A stretch of DNA of 64,000 bases from Zea mays (GCF_902167145.1 NC_050102.1:8556850-8620849); one strand, 5' to 3'. Shown: positions 31,497-43,280, counted from the stretch's first letter. The notes: a model not told the origin generated them from the letters alone. Translations and numbers: made by a program.

Positions 31497-34400
31497 TCAC
31501 ATAAAGTTTCTGAGATCAAGAATATTTAATTCATTCCTCAACATGCAAAAACGGGTCTTATCAAGTGGCTTAGTGAAAATATCCGCTAATTGATCTTCCG
31601 ACCTCACTCCTTCTAAGATGATATCTCCTTTAGCAACATGATCTCTAAGGAAGTGATGACGGATATCAGTGTGCTTGGTGCGAGAGTGTTGTACAGGATT
31701 ATTAGCAATTTTAACAGCACTCTCATTATCACACAACAAAGGTACCTTTTCTAGAACTACACCATAGTCTAGAAGAGTTTGTTTCATATATAAAATCTGT
31801 GTGCAACAAGCACCTGCGGCAATGTATTCCGCTTCGGCAGTTGACAAGGCAACACTATTTTGCTTTTTGGATGTCCATGAAACTAGTGATCTACCAAGCA
31901 GATGGCATCCCCCAGAAGTACTTTTCCTATCAATTTTGCAACCGGCATAATCCGAATCGGAATAGCCAATTAAATCAAAAGTAGCTCCTTTGGGATACCA
32001 CAGACCAACGCTTGTGGTGTGCCTGAGATACCTAAGAATTCTCTTAACAGCGCGAAGATGAGCTTTCTTAGGATTAGATTGAAATCTAGCACACATGCAG
32101 ACACTAAACATAATATCGGGCCTAGATGCGGTAAGGTATAATAAACTACCAATCATAGAACGGTAGAGAGTTTGATTAACCGGGTTACCTCCCTCATCTA
32201 AGTCGAGATGTCCATTTGTAGGCATGGGGGTCTTGATTGGTTTGCACTTCTCCATGTTGAACCTTTTCAACAAGTCTTTGGTATACTTCTCTTGTGAGAG
32301 AAAGTTACCATCTTTCATTTGCTTGACTTGAAAGCCGAGGAAGTATGTTAGCTCACCAATCATTGACATCTCAAACTCCTTCGACATCAACTCACCAAAT
32401 TCCTTGCAATGATAGTCATTTGTCGAGCCAAAGATTATATCATCAACATATACTTGACAAATGAAAATATCACCGTTATGTTTCTTTGTGAAGAGAGTTG
32501 TGTCGACGGTCCCGATTTGAAGCCCTTTTCGATGAGGAAGTCGCGAAGACGCTCATACCAAGCCCTTGGAGCTTGCTTTAGCCCATAAAGCGCCTTGGAC
32601 AACCTGTAAGCATGGTTAGGATATCTAGGGTCTTCAAATCCAGGCGGTTGCTTAACATATACAAGTTCATTTATGAAGCCATTTAAAAATGCACTTTTTA
32701 CATCCATTTGATAAAGTTTTATATCATAGCATGATGCATATGCAAGTAGGATACGGATGGCTTCCAGTCGAGCAACCGGTGCAAAGGTCTCTCCAAAATC
32801 TAAGCCTTCAACTTGAGAGAATCCCTTTGCGACAAGTCTTGCCTTGTTTCTTACAATCACACCTTGATCATCTTGTTTGTTTCTGAACACCCACTTTGTT
32901 CCAATGATTCTTGCATCTTGTGGGGGCTTCTCCAGGGTCCAAACTTCGTTACGGGTGAAGTTGTTAAGTTCTTCATGCATGGCATTCACCCAGTCCGGAT
33001 CCTGTAGCGCCTCATCTATACAAGTAGGCTCAACACAAGAAACAAAAGAGTGATGTTCAATAAAATTATCATGTCTATGTGATCGAGTAATAACCCCTTG
33101 TGAAGGACTCCCGATGATTTGGTTTTGAGGATGAGCTTGAAGTAGTGATGAGTTCCTCCTGTCAACCACTTGGGAGGAAGATCCTGGAGCATCAACATCT
33201 TCGGCTTGTACCCTTGCTTGTTCATGAGAGACAAATGTATCTTCATTTGCATGCCTCTCATCTTTTTCATCATCTTGTGGTACATTTGATGAAGAAGGCC
33301 TGTCAATGATTTGCACCTCTTCTTCATCTTCTTTTGGTTTGATAGCTCCAATAGGCATGTTCTTCATTGCTTCCCTAAGTGGCTCATCACCTACATCATC
33401 AAGATTTTCAAGTGCTCCTTGGGAGCCATTAGTCTCATCAAATTCCACATCATGTGTTTCTTCTACCATGCCAGTGGCATGGTTGAATACTCGATATGCT
33501 TTGGACTTTAATGAATAACCCAAAAGAAAACCAATATCACAACGTCTTTGAAACTTCCCTAGGTGATGGCGTTTCTTGTAGATGTAGCATTTGCACCCAA
33601 ATACCCGGAAGAAAGAGACGTCTGGCTTTTTCCCATTTAGCAGTTCATAAGGAGTCTTCGCAAGTAGCCGGTGAGGAAATAGCCTGTTTGATGCATAACA
33701 AGCAGTGTTGACAGCTTCGGCCCAAAACCTCTCCGGTGTGTTATACTCATCAATCATTGTTCTTGCAAGGGTGATCAAGGTCCTGTTTTTCCTTTCAACA
33801 ACTCCATTTTGTTGAGGTGTATATGTGGCAGATACTTCATGCTTGATCCCAATTTCATCACAGTACTCATGAATGTTGGTGTTGTCAAATTCTTTGCCAT
33901 TGTCACTTCTAATCTTCTTAATCTTGCAATCAAATTCATTTTGTGCTTTCTTGGCAAACTTCTTGAATATAGATGCAACTTCAGATTTGTCATGGAGAAA
34001 GAACACCCAAGTGTATCTTAAGAAGTCATCAACAATCACTAGACAGTAGAGGTTGCCACCGGCACTGACATAATTTGTAGGTCCAAATAAATCCATATGA
34101 AGTAGTTCCAGTGGCCTTGATGTTGACATGAAAGCTTTAGTGGGATGTGTATTAGCAACTTGCTTTCCAGCTTGACATGCACTGCATGGCTTGTCTTTTT
34201 CAAACACCACATCCTTTAATCCTCTAACCATATCTTTCTTCAATACCTTCTTGAGTGTGCTCATTCCAACATGTGCAAGCCTCCTATGCCAAAGCCATCC
34301 AAGAGAAGCTTTGGTGAAGAGGCAAGTTCTTAAGTCTGCATCTTCTGAAGTGAAATCCACTAAGTAAAGGTTGTTGTATCTAAATCCCTTGAATACCATT

Positions 34401-34717
34401 GATTCATCATCCATTTTTGTTACAATAACCTCTGATGGAGTGAATAAGCATTGAAGTCCAAGATCACAGAGTTGTCCCACTGATAATAAATTGAAGCTCA
34501 AGGGTGCAACTAAGAGAACATTTGATATTGATAAGTCATTTGAGATTGCCACCTTGCCAAGTCCTTGCACTTTTCCTTTTGAGTTGTCTCCAAATGTGAT
34601 TTTATCTTGACCATTAACATTCTCATCCAGTGAGGTGAACATCCGTGGGTTGCCTGTCATATGTTGTGTGCATCCACTATCAATAACCCAATGGCTCCCA
34701 CCGGTCTTATAGTTCAC
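31497..34717 (-). pseudogene. Pol polyprotein of element C, one frameshift
   Basis: The first frame (34717-32435) has the protease motif VIDSGCTQH at the start, the pre-integrase finger (HRRLAHVG ... CSACQAGK), all three integrase residues D209, D272 and E308 with the 35-residue spacing of DD35E, and the first half of RT. At about 32510 a single base is lost and the frame shifts just before the YVDD region. The remainder, ending at 31497, holds the second half of RT and RNase H ([20 protein letters not shown]). The rest is open, so one change separates this copy from an intact pol. It follows gag by 17 bases, with an acceptor-like AG at the join. Confidence 0.93.
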
Positions 34718-34734
34718 CTACATTCACAGACAAT

Positions 34735-37014
34735 TCAAGCTTGAGTTTTGAGGGCCCTATATTGCATAGGACCAGTGACTCTCTCAATTAAGGACTTTGC
34801 CACCCAGATTTGTCTAGGTCTACTTTTATTTGGTGGACCTAGGAATGTAACCTTAATCTTTCCATTTGCAACCTTTCTTAAAACATAGTGAGCATTGAAA
34901 GCAAATGGTCTTGAGTGCTTAGGCAAGGGAGTTGGTGGTTTAGCTTTGCAGTTGTGGGCAAAATGACCTTCATTTCCACACTCAAAGCATTTGATAGGCT
35001 TGTGAGTCTGCTTTGGCTTGTATTGAGTGATGGCTTTCTTTTGCACAAAAGCATTGTATCCAATACCACTCTTGTTATTTTTCATAACAGTGTTCATAAG
35101 CAGCTCATTTTGGAGGTATTGACCCTTGTTGAACTTTTGCACACTTGTTGCAAGATGTTCATTTTCACTTTTTAGTTTCTTGACCTCATTCTTAAGCCTT
35201 TGATTATCCACTGCCAACTCATTGTTGAAATCATTGTTCTCAATAGCAACTTTTCCTCTAGTAGTTGCATCAGTCAAGTAATTCTTCAATTTTTGGTTGT
35301 CTAAAGTCAGGACTTCAACTTTTTCAGTCAATTCAGCATGTAGACTAGTTTGCTCTTCTTGAATCAAATCATCACATGAGGTTGCTACATCAAGCTTAAC
35401 AACAGGGTTAATAGCCTCATGTGTTTTGCAAGATAAAAGTTCATTTTCAACAAGAAGATTGTCATGATCAAATTTAATTTGAGTATAGTCTTCCTTGATC
35501 TTTACTAGTCTATTTTGCAACTCCCTATTAGCTTCATTTAATTTGTCATATTTTTCCTTAGCATCTTTTAGGGAGTTTGTGAGCTCATTTACAGTTGATG
35601 ACATAGTTTTATTTTCTTCTTTTATTTCATCACTAGCCTTTATAACTATGTCATACTTGGCATTTAAAGATTCATTTTCATTTTTCAACCTATCACATTT
35701 AGCTTTTGACTTTCTAATGATTTGAGTATATTCTTTAAGTAAGTCAGCTAACTCATCATATGAAGGTGAAGCAAATTCTTCATCACTATCACTATCACTA
35801 TCATCATCAATATTAATATCATTTTGTACCTTCCGTTCACCCCTAGCCATGAGGCATAGGTGAGAAGTGGATGATGGCGATGGTGGTGGTGAAGAGAAGT
35901 CCCCGGCGATGGCAGCAACTTTTTCATCATTCTCTTCTTCACTTGAAGAAGACCCACTTGATGATTCAATGTCGGTTAGCCAGTCGCCAACAATATATGC
36001 CTTTCCATTCTTCTTCTTGTGAAACCTCTTTTGCTTTCCATCCTTCTTCTTGAAGAATTTCTTTTCCTTCTTTTCATCATCGCTGTCATCTTCTTTCTTG
36101 CCCTTGAACTTGTTCTTCTTGGGCTTGTTGCATTGATGAGCAAGATGACCAAGCTCACCACAGTTGTAGCAGTCCATCTCAGAAATGGGCTTTCTTTTGT
36201 TGGAAAAGAACTTCTTCTTTCTTGAATCAAATTTGATGCCTTCTCTATTTAGCTTCTTCAACATCTTGGTGGTCTTCCTTACCATCAAGGCAATGTTTGC
36301 ATCAAGGTCATCATCACTTGAGGATTCTTCCTCAACTTGTATTTTTGCTTTTCCTTTTCTTTCATGATTTGCTTTGAGAGCCAAATCTTTTCTTTTGGAA
36401 GATGATTCTTCTTTGTCGTTGATGTGCATGTACATTTCATGGGCATTGATCTTTCCCAAAATTTGTGTGGGTGTGGTAACTGAAAGATCCATTTGATGTA
36501 GCACAGTGACAATGTGTCCATATTTGTCTATTGGGAGGACACTGAGAATCTTCCTCACAACATCCGGTTGTGAGATTTGAGTAAGCCCCAATCCATTGAC
36601 TTCTTCTACAAGAATATTAAGTCGTGAGTACATAGCATTTGCATTTTCATTCGTAAGCATTTCAAAAGAATTTAACTTTCGCATGGCTATGTGATATCTT
36701 TCCTCACGTTCACTTCTAGTTCCTTCATGTAGAGCACAAATGTCCATCCACAAATCATGAGCATTTTTATGATTTCTTACTCTATTGAACACATCTTTGC
36801 AAAGGCCTCTAAAAAGGGTGTTTTTGGCCTTAGCATTCCATTTCTCATAATTAAACTCATCACCTACAAGATTTGTGGGATCTCTAGGTTCGGGGAACCC
36901 TTGTGTGGCGGCTTTATAGACACCAATGTCTATAGCCTCTAAGTATGCTTCCATACAAATTTTCCAATAAGGAAAATCGTCACCATCAAAAAACGGGAGG
37001 AGGTCCATCCCCAC
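34735..37014 (-). CDS. Gag of element C, 759 residues, two zinc knuckles
   Basis: An intact frame from the ATG at 37014. The N-terminal core (FFDGDDFPYWKICMEAYLE) is the copia Gag fold. There are two CCHC knuckles: C282-C285-H290-C295 (CYNCGELGHLAHQC) and, unusually far C-terminal, C676-C679-H684-C689 (CFECGNEGHFAHNC). Between them are Lys-rich and acidic Ser-rich stretches and a long coiled-coil-like region at about 420-660. Elements B and E have one knuckle each. It is the structural particle protein. The next frame, pol, begins 17 bases after its TGA. Confidence 0.95.
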   Translation of the reverse strand: MGMDLLPFFDGDDFPYWKICMEAYLEAIDIGVYKAATQGFPEPRDPTNLVGDEFNYEKWNAKAKNTLFRGLCKDVFNRVRNHKNAHDLWMDICALHEGTRSEREERYHIAMRKLNSFEMLTNENANAMYSRLNILVEEVNGLGLTQISQPDVVRKILSVLPIDKYGHIVTVLHQMDLSVTTPTQILGKINAHEMYMHINDKEESSSKRKDLALKANHERKGKAKIQVEEESSSDDDLDANIALMVRKTTKMLKKLNREGIKFDSRKKKFFSNKRKPISEMDCYNCGELGHLAHQCNKPKKNKFKGKKEDDSDDEKKEKKFFKKKDGKQKRFHKKKNGKAYIVGDWLTDIESSSGSSSSEEENDEKVAAIAGDFSSPPPSPSSTSHLCLMARGERKVQNDINIDDDSDSDSDEEFASPSYDELADLLKEYTQIIRKSKAKCDRLKNENESLNAKYDIVIKASDEIKEENKTMSSTVNELTNSLKDAKEKYDKLNEANRELQNRLVKIKEDYTQIKFDHDNLLVENELLSCKTHEAINPVVKLDVATSCDDLIQEEQTSLHAELTEKVEVLTLDNQKLKNYLTDATTRGKVAIENNDFNNELAVDNQRLKNEVKKLKSENEHLATSVQKFNKGQYLQNELLMNTVMKNNKSGIGYNAFVQKKAITQYKPKQTHKPIKCFECGNEGHFAHNCKAKPPTPLPKHSRPFAFNAHYVLRKVANGKIKVTFLGPPNKSRPRQIWVAKSLIERVTGPMQYRALKTQA

Positions 37015-37059
37015 CGGACATCGTAACTCTAGCGGTTAAGCTAATCTATGAGCAACAAG

Positions 37060-37071
37060 GCTTTGATACCA
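37060..37071 (-). other. Primer-binding site of element C
   Basis: TGGTATCAAAGC on the minus strand, two bases after the LTR. It is an initiator-Met-tRNA type site, differing by one base from the sites of A and E. Confidence 0.88.
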
Positions 37072-37073
37072 AT

Positions 37074-38544
37074 TGAAAGGATCACGATGCCCAAGAGGGG
37101 GGGGTGAATTGGGCTTTTCTAAAAATCAACACTAATTAAAACCTAAGCAAGAGCTAAACAAGAGCCCAACTTCACCCCAACAACTAGCACTAAGAAAATA
37201 ATACTAGAAATGTAACAAAGCTAAGACAATGCTTCAAATACTTGCTAAACAAATACACAAAGTAAAGAGCTTGAATTAAGTGCGGAATGTAAAGCAAAGT
37301 TTAGAAGACTCCTCCAATTTTTCCCGAGGTATCGAAGAGTCGGCACTCTCCACTAGTCCTCGTTGGAGCACCCGCGCAAGGGTATCGCTCCCCCTTGGTC
37401 TTCGCAAGAACCAAGTGCTCACTACGAGATGATCCTTTGCCACTCCGGCGCGGTGGATCCCTCGAGACCGCTTACAAACTTGAGTCGGGTCACCAACAAG
37501 ATCTTCACGGTGATCACCGAGCTCCCAACGCCACCAAGCCGTCTAGATGATGCCGATCACCAAGAGTAACAAGCCGTAGACTTTCGCTTGACCAAGAGAA
37601 GCCTAATGCAAGTGGTGTGTGCTCTAGGTGGCTCTCACTAGCGCTAATGAGGAACAAGCGCGGATTATGATTCTCTAATCTCCTCACTAGGCTCTTGGTG
37701 CTTGCAATGCTCTAGCAATGTGCTGGAATAGATGTGGAGTGCAAGACATTGAATATGGTGGGTGGAGGGGGTATAAATAGCCCTCACCCACCAACTAGCC
37801 GTTACAGGCAAGTTACTGCGCGATGGCGCACCGGACAGTCCGGTGCGCCACCGGTGCGCCAACGGTCACTTCCAACGGCTAGTTCTGACAGAGAGCCGTT
37901 GGACTCATGGCGCACCGGACAGTGAACAGTCCACTGTCCGGTGCACACCGGACAGTCCGGTGAGGTGTCCGGTGTGCCACTAAAATTCAACTCTGAACAC
38001 TGCGCTCTCGGGTTTCTGTGAAGGGAAGGCACTGCCGTGGACCAGCCTGGCCCCACCTGGCAGAGGGTGCACCGGACAGTCCGGTGCACACCGGACAGTC
38101 CGGTGCGCCTAAGCCAGAAACACTAAGTCTTGTTTTTCAGCTGATTTTCAAATCGGTTTTCGCTCTACTTGTGTGTGAGTTCTAGAGTGACACCTAGCAC
38201 TGTATATGAGTGTGATTGGCACCAACACTACACTAGAACTCTCTTGGTCAAACTACTCATCGACAACCCCTCTTTATAGTACGGCTAAAAGAGAATAAAA
38301 GACCTAACTAAATCGCGAGTGTCCACATCTCCTTGACACTCGGACTCCGTAGACCTTCACCTTTTGTTCTGTCGTTTTAGCCGTCGCTTCGAGTTCTTAT
38401 TTCCGGGATTGTTTTCACCGTTGTAGTACTTCTACCTGTCATGCGACCTAACTTACCATTTGTCTCTGCAAAACACACGTTAGTCACATATAATATTACG
38501 TTGTCATTAATCACTAAAACCAACCAGGAGCCTAGATGCTTTCA
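37074..38544 (-). repeat. 5' LTR of element C
   Basis: 1471 bp, TGAAAGCATCTAGG to CGTGATCCTTTCA on the minus strand, with palindromes at about 37827-38106. A TATA-like stretch (GGCTATTTATAC on the minus strand, 37771-37782) is the likely promoter core. Confidence 0.95.
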
Positions 38545-38601
38545 CTATGGAAGCCAAGGATCGGCGTAGTCGGAACGATGCCATCTTAGACCATCACCGC
38601 C

Positions 38602-39132
38602 TATAGATGTCCAAATGGGCGGGCCGTGCCGGCCCGGCCCGAGCACGGCTAGGCCCGACATGGATTAGGACCGTGCCTGCCCGGCCCGGATTAGCTAGCG
38701 GGCCGTGCCGTGCTGGCCCACGGGCCCCAAGCGAGGCCCAAGCACGGTCCGCTAGGTTAATAATCGTGTCGGCCCGGCCCACGACCCGACGGGCCTAACG
38801 GGCCCATAACAATATATGACGTTTAAATGATAAAAATATCCTAAAAATATGCATTTTTTAGGGTTTAAACCATATTTATTAGCTCTAAACATTTATTTAC
38901 ACCCACATAACCAACAAAAACACATGTTTCTTGTGTTTTATACTCTATATTCAAGTATAATATATGTATTTATATGAAAAATAGAAAAAATAAAATCGGG
39001 CCATGCCAGGCCTAGCCCGTCGTGTCACGCCTTCGGCCCAGACACGGACCCGGTTCACTACGTTTCGTGCCGAGCCAAACCCGTGCCGGGTTTCGAGCCG
39101 CCCGACAAGTCCAATCCATTTGGACATCTATA
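38602..39132. mobile_element. Small hAT element
   Basis: 531 bp with inverted termini TATAGATGTCCAAATGGGC and CCATTTGGACATCTATA. An exact 8-bp target duplication TCACCGCC lies at 38594-38601 and 39133-39140, diagnostic of hAT transposons. The ends are GC-rich (GGCCCGGCACGG-type words) around an AT-rich centre. No transposase is encoded. It is related to the element at 61989-62571. Confidence 0.88.
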
Positions 39133-39299
39133 TCACCGCCCCACGTCATCCCCCACGATAAAAATGCAATAGTTAGATAGCTCCGGGCCCCACGTCCCAC
39201 GAGTACGCGTGGAACCTTGCCTCACGGCTCCTTGAATGCACAAGTAGTTCTAGCTCCCGAGAGCCAAGAAGTTGTCGTTGCCATGCCGTAGCATCGTCT

Positions 39300-39604
39300 A
39301 GAATGTGTCTATTAATTTGTATTAGTTGTAGTCATCAATAACTTGACTGACATCTATATATTTTGCCTTCAATCCATCCACCAAAAAACGACCGTCTATA
39401 TATGCATGCTAATTAACATCATTTAACAAGACTTTTGTACTGTTCCTTGTAAGTACCATGAGGAACCAGAAATTATATCCATATTTTTTCAAGTGAACAT
39501 TTTAAACTGTCTCACATAAATGCTGTGATGGCAACTAAAAGAGGTTTACAAATCCTTGCTCCAAAATTCTTGATGCGGTAGTATGTTGTCCAACCTAGCT
39601 AACA
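39300..39604. repeat. Dispersed low-copy repeat, copy 1
   Basis: Phrases such as TTTTGCCTTCAATCCATCCA, TGCATGCTAATTAACATCAT and TTTTTCAAGTGAACATTTTA recur at 44220-44285, 46020-46060 and 46788-46985, and more loosely at 43290-43420. The function is unknown. Confidence 0.65.
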
Positions 39605-39607
39605 TTA

Positions 39608-39942
39608 GGGGGTGTTTGACTAAAATTTAGTTCGTGACATATTAGACGTTTGAATACCAATTACAAGTATTGAATATAGACTCATTATAAAACTAATTGC
39701 ATAGATGGAAACTAAATGACGTGACGAATTTATTAAGGCTAATTAATTCATAATTCGCTCATGTGATGCTACAGTAAACATTTGCTAAACATTGATTAGT
39801 TAGGCTTAATAAATTTGTCTTACCGTTTAGTCTTCATCTGTGTAATTAGTTTTATAATTATACTATATTTAATACTCATAGTTAGCATCCAAACATCTTA
39901 TGCAATACGAGCTACACTTTAGTTAGGGGAACCAAACACCCT
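39608..39942. mobile_element. Tourist-like MITE (GGGTGTTTG termini)
   Basis: 335 bp, from GGGGGTGTTTG to CCAAACACCCT, with TTA at both flanks (39605-39607 and 39943-39945). The inside is AT-rich and non-coding. A diverged copy lies at about 46993-47330 in the same larger repeat, so the insertion predates the duplication. Confidence 0.85.
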
Positions 39943-39945
39943 TTA

Positions 39946-40360
39946 GTATTTCGTGCATTCGCCATCAATCATCAACCAAACAAGTGTCATTTTGCATAAG
40001 CTAGCACTAATTATCAACTGTGTGGTCTACCGTACCATCCTCCCCAATATGAAGCAGAGATTGTGAGGGATGCCAAACACATGAGTCATGTGAATGTTAG
40101 TGTATATACAAAAGTAGAATGTCAAATCTCTTCTGCTATGGCTTGCATATATATCAGTAGAGACTATAGAATGTAGATGTGTAATTATGTCCAGGTTGAT
40201 AGAAATTTTTGCCATTTGATTAAGTTTATCCATTGTAGAAAAATGAGATATCTTCGGTCATGAATCACCAAGTGTTTGGGATTGGGATGCACCAAGGGAA
40301 GTATTATTCGGGTTTCCAAGAGCACCTGAATCATGTGAAACCATGAATGGCAGCATCTAA
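39946..40360. other. AT-rich DNA belonging to the dispersed repeat, no gene
   Basis: Parts of this stretch (for example TCCATTGTAGAAAAATGAG) resemble 43650-43680, so it extends the dispersed repeat. No domain was seen. Confidence 0.45.
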
Positions 40361-40492
40361 GGCTGACTCCAGCAGTTCACCCAAAGTTTACCCATAAGCA
40401 CTGTTTTACACTGTCCTACACTGTAGACTACACTGTTCGCAGAGTGGAATTTGAATATGGATATATGTACGGATAAACTACTGGAGATAGTC
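40361..40492. mobile_element. Short MITE (132 bp) with TAA duplication
   Basis: It starts GGCTGACTCCAGCAGTT and ends AACTACTGGAGATAGTC, an imperfect inverted repeat, with TAA at 40358-40360 and 40493-40495. PIF/Harbinger-like by target size. Confidence 0.7.
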
Positions 40493-40915
40493 TAATGCCC
40501 GTTTCTTTCAACCAGACACAGGCGTATAGGCTGAGCTGAGCAGCATAAACTCCACGTGTCTTAAATGCAGCTACCAGAGTCACTTTACCTACCGGAAGAG
40601 AGATAGACGATAAATATTTGGGTGAAAATGTGAAGAAGTTTCGATCAGAAATTAATAAATGGAACAATGAGTGAACCGAGTTTAGCGTCACTCTCATGTG
40701 TGATTCATGGACTGGTCCCACAAAGAAAAGCGTCATTAACTTTTTGGTATATTGCAATCGTATGATGTATTTTTTGAGGACTGTAGAAGTAACCGGAGTC
40801 ACATAAGATCATAAATTCCTATTGCAAGTATGTTTTGGTTACACGGTTGTTAATGAAGTCACAATTGTTGTATCTATCATGTATTGGGCAATAATATGGT
40901 TTTCTATATTCGCAG

Positions 40916-41095
40916 GAGATCAATCATGTCTTGAAGATTGTTGATCCAGAAAATATTGTTCAAATTGTGATAGACAGTGGTTCAAATTTTAAGAATGCTT
41001 GTAAGATGTTGAGCAGAGAATACAGCATAGTTTGACAGCGTAGCTAGCAGTATTGCGCGCACCATCAATCTAATGCTACACATTATTTATAGTGT
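40916..41095 (+). pseudogene. hAT-type transposase remnant (DUF659-like exon)
   Basis: After an acceptor-like TATTCGCAG the frame reads through VDPENIVQIVIDSGSNFKNA and KMLSREY to a TGA at 41033-41035. A second frame just beyond gives TINLMLH. In plant hAT-related proteins the DUF659 domain has this order: ENIVQVVTDN.SN, then a C..H..NLML motif (established family knowledge, recalled). The stop and frame change, and the absence of dimerisation and zinc-finger parts, show decay. It could have mobilised the small hAT elements in the past, but that is speculation. Confidence 0.6.
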
Positions 41096-41686
41096 CCAGC
41101 GCATAATTTATAGTGTCCAGTTTGCATAGCATGATGAGCTAGGGAAGCCAGCGGAGGTGAGTTGGTCAAATGGAATGCAACTAGTTTTGAGACTAACTAC
41201 ACGTTCCTAGCTAGAGAGCTTCATGCAGAGAATGGCAATTGATCACAGTACATCTCCATCTAGTTATGATAGTTGGTCAGGCAACAAAACAATCTTGATT
41301 ATGATTTGCTTGTTTATTTTGAAATACGTGTTTTTTTTTACTTTTGACGAGAGGCATACCGTGTTAGAGAGACAAGCAGCAATGCAAACCAAAATAACTT
41401 TTGGAAAATCAAAGAAACTTCTCCTAGCACAACGTTTGGATAAATAAATGACCGGATCCCCACTCCCAAAAAAATGATATCGTAGTACTGCAAGTGTGTT
41501 TTGACTACCCAAATAACACAAAATAGTAAGCTAGGTCTAGGATCATCAATGATATTGACTTCTCCGCTGGAGAGGGTGGGTCTACGCCAGCAACAATCAA
41601 CCAACCATTAATTAAGAGAGCTGCAAAGACACCGGGAGACTGAAGGGAACCTTCACAAAGGCCTTTGACCAAATGTGGGCTCCGTG
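41096..41686. other. AT-rich DNA, no gene recognised
   Basis: Short overlapping frames (for example 41223-41447 plus and 41604-41338 minus) show no domain. No transposon ends were found. Confidence 0.45.
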
Positions 41687-41689
41687 TAA

Positions 41690-41954
41690 GAGCAAGTACA
41701 ATAATGGACTTAAACTTGCTTACATGACATTTTTTGCTTATATGAAAGAGAGATATCAAAAAGTAGAGTAAGTGAGCTCTCATACAAGAGCTAGGTGCTA
41801 CACGGGTTTCAAGACAAATAGTGAAAAAGAAAGAGACAAGGGATTCATCTAAAAGCCAACCTTAGAGTCTTTATTATATGAGTGTTTATTGTTGGCTCTA
41901 AATAACATGATAAAGAGTTAGAGCCAACAATAGCCTCTGTTATTAAATTTGTTC
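41690..41954. mobile_element. Diverged MITE with TAA duplication
   Basis: 265 bp, from GAGCAAGTACAATAA to TTATTAAATTTGTTC, partly matching inverted ends, with TAA at 41687-41689 and 41955-41957. Internal AGAGCCAACAATAG/TTATTGTTGGCTCT pairs give a foldback. Confidence 0.6.
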
Positions 41955-42081
41955 TAAAAGGCCCTCGATACCCTCGAGGCACTAAGTCTTGTAGACTCAT
42001 GATGTTTATCCTATGTATTAATGATTCTAACTCGAAACCCTAGATGCTGCCACTTTAGTAACCGAACTTCTCCCCTAGTAA

Positions 42082-42309
42082 GGGCATGTACAAACCTAAA
42101 ATGTTGGTTCGGTTTCCAAAGTACAAGAGACACTTAAGAGACTTTGTGATACAATCCTAAGCTCTAGACTATAAATACAGTTAAGAGACAACATACATAG
42201 AAAGTCGTATAGAGACGGATTCTTCACGAAGAGCTCGTCTCTTATATTTTTTATTTAACTCCTACAAACCACTTAAAAGACTTCATATTTAATGAGGTTG
42301 TACATGCCC
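42082..42309. mobile_element. MITE, PIF/Harbinger-like (GGGCATGTACAA termini)
   Basis: 228 bp with termini GGGCATGTACAAACC and GGTTGTACATGCCC, and TAA duplications at 42079-42081 and 42310-42312. Same family as the diverged copy at 15678-15873. Confidence 0.85.
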
Positions 42310-42312
42310 TAA

Positions 42313-43280
42313 AGCCTTGAGACGCTAGCTAGCGCCCTCGCTCAGTTGGAAAAAAATTCCTTCCCCAACGTTGGCGCCTATTGTGGGGACCACACATTTA
42401 TCAAATCAAGACTAGTGCCCAACATAAGCGTGTGGTTGATCTATCAGATCGTGACTCGTTGCCATTTGAGTAAAAATATCTAATGCAGCGTAATTAGATG
42501 CGCGAGCAGTTTGGTACTGGAAAGCTTATATAGTAGGAAATGTTTTGTTCCGGTGGTTATTCTGAAGCTACACACGAACATCGCCTCTCTCGAAGTCGAC
42601 CCAGACATGACATTTTTGCTGTTGTGTGTGGCCTGCTACCCAACCAGCAGAGCACTCATCCTCATGGCTCACGCTCACTGAGATCGTCTGGCAGCAAATG
42701 CATATAGACGCGATAGACAAGGTTCCCTTCACCGTGATGGAGCCCTGCCTCCAGCGTCCAACCACGAGCATCGCGGCATGCTGAGTATTGCTCCTCGACG
42801 CAGTGTACAGTTGCAACCCCATGGCAGATTGTTCCAACAACCAAGTTTCGGCTGATTTCCTCGTGTCTCCTATTCCTATATACACATGTACACTGATGAT
42901 GCATTTGCATCATCATTGTGTATATATATTGCCATTTGCATCATTTTCCCCACAGTCCAAGCTAGGGCCGGCATTGTTGCTTGCTAAACGAACAAACTGG
43001 AGCGCCACAATAAATAATAGTGCTAGTAGGTTGTCTATGGAAAACCAAGAAACTGGTCTCTCCTAGCTAAAAAAATAAAAACCAGATTCTTAAAAACCGG
43101 ATTGCTTCCAAACATGACCTAAATATGATTCTCTTCCTTTTTACCTTAAATGTTTATTGACTGGATCAAGCAAATTTATATGGACTTATATGAATCACGC
43201 CCTAGGCCAGGAACCGGGTGGCCCAAGGTTTATATGAATCCCCTACTTGGGCATCATTTGTTGGTCCAATATCATGACAT
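42313..43280. other. Intergenic DNA, no gene recognised
   Basis: Minus-strand frames at 42568-42916 lack known domains. A short TGTGTATATATATT run lies near 42920. Nothing else could be supported. Confidence 0.4.

Larger units (their letters stand above)
16866..38544 (-). mobile_element. Element C: Sirevirus with env-like ORF (Giepum-like?), interrupted by element B
   Basis: A complete LTR retrotransposon on the minus strand: LTRs 16866-18338 and 37074-38544, 5-bp target duplication CTATG at 16861-16865 and 38545-38549, primer-binding site 37060-37071, gag 37014-34735, pol 34717-31497, an env-like ORF 20902-18779 and a polypurine tract beside the 3' LTR. Without element B (21072-29985) and its duplicated target it is about 12.8 kb. 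The two LTRs differ at only about a dozen positions by eye, so insertion is recent. Pol carries one frameshift and the env-like ORF one stop. Repeated CTCCCCCT tracts and LTR palindromes identify the Sirevirus lineage. Confidence 0.93.
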
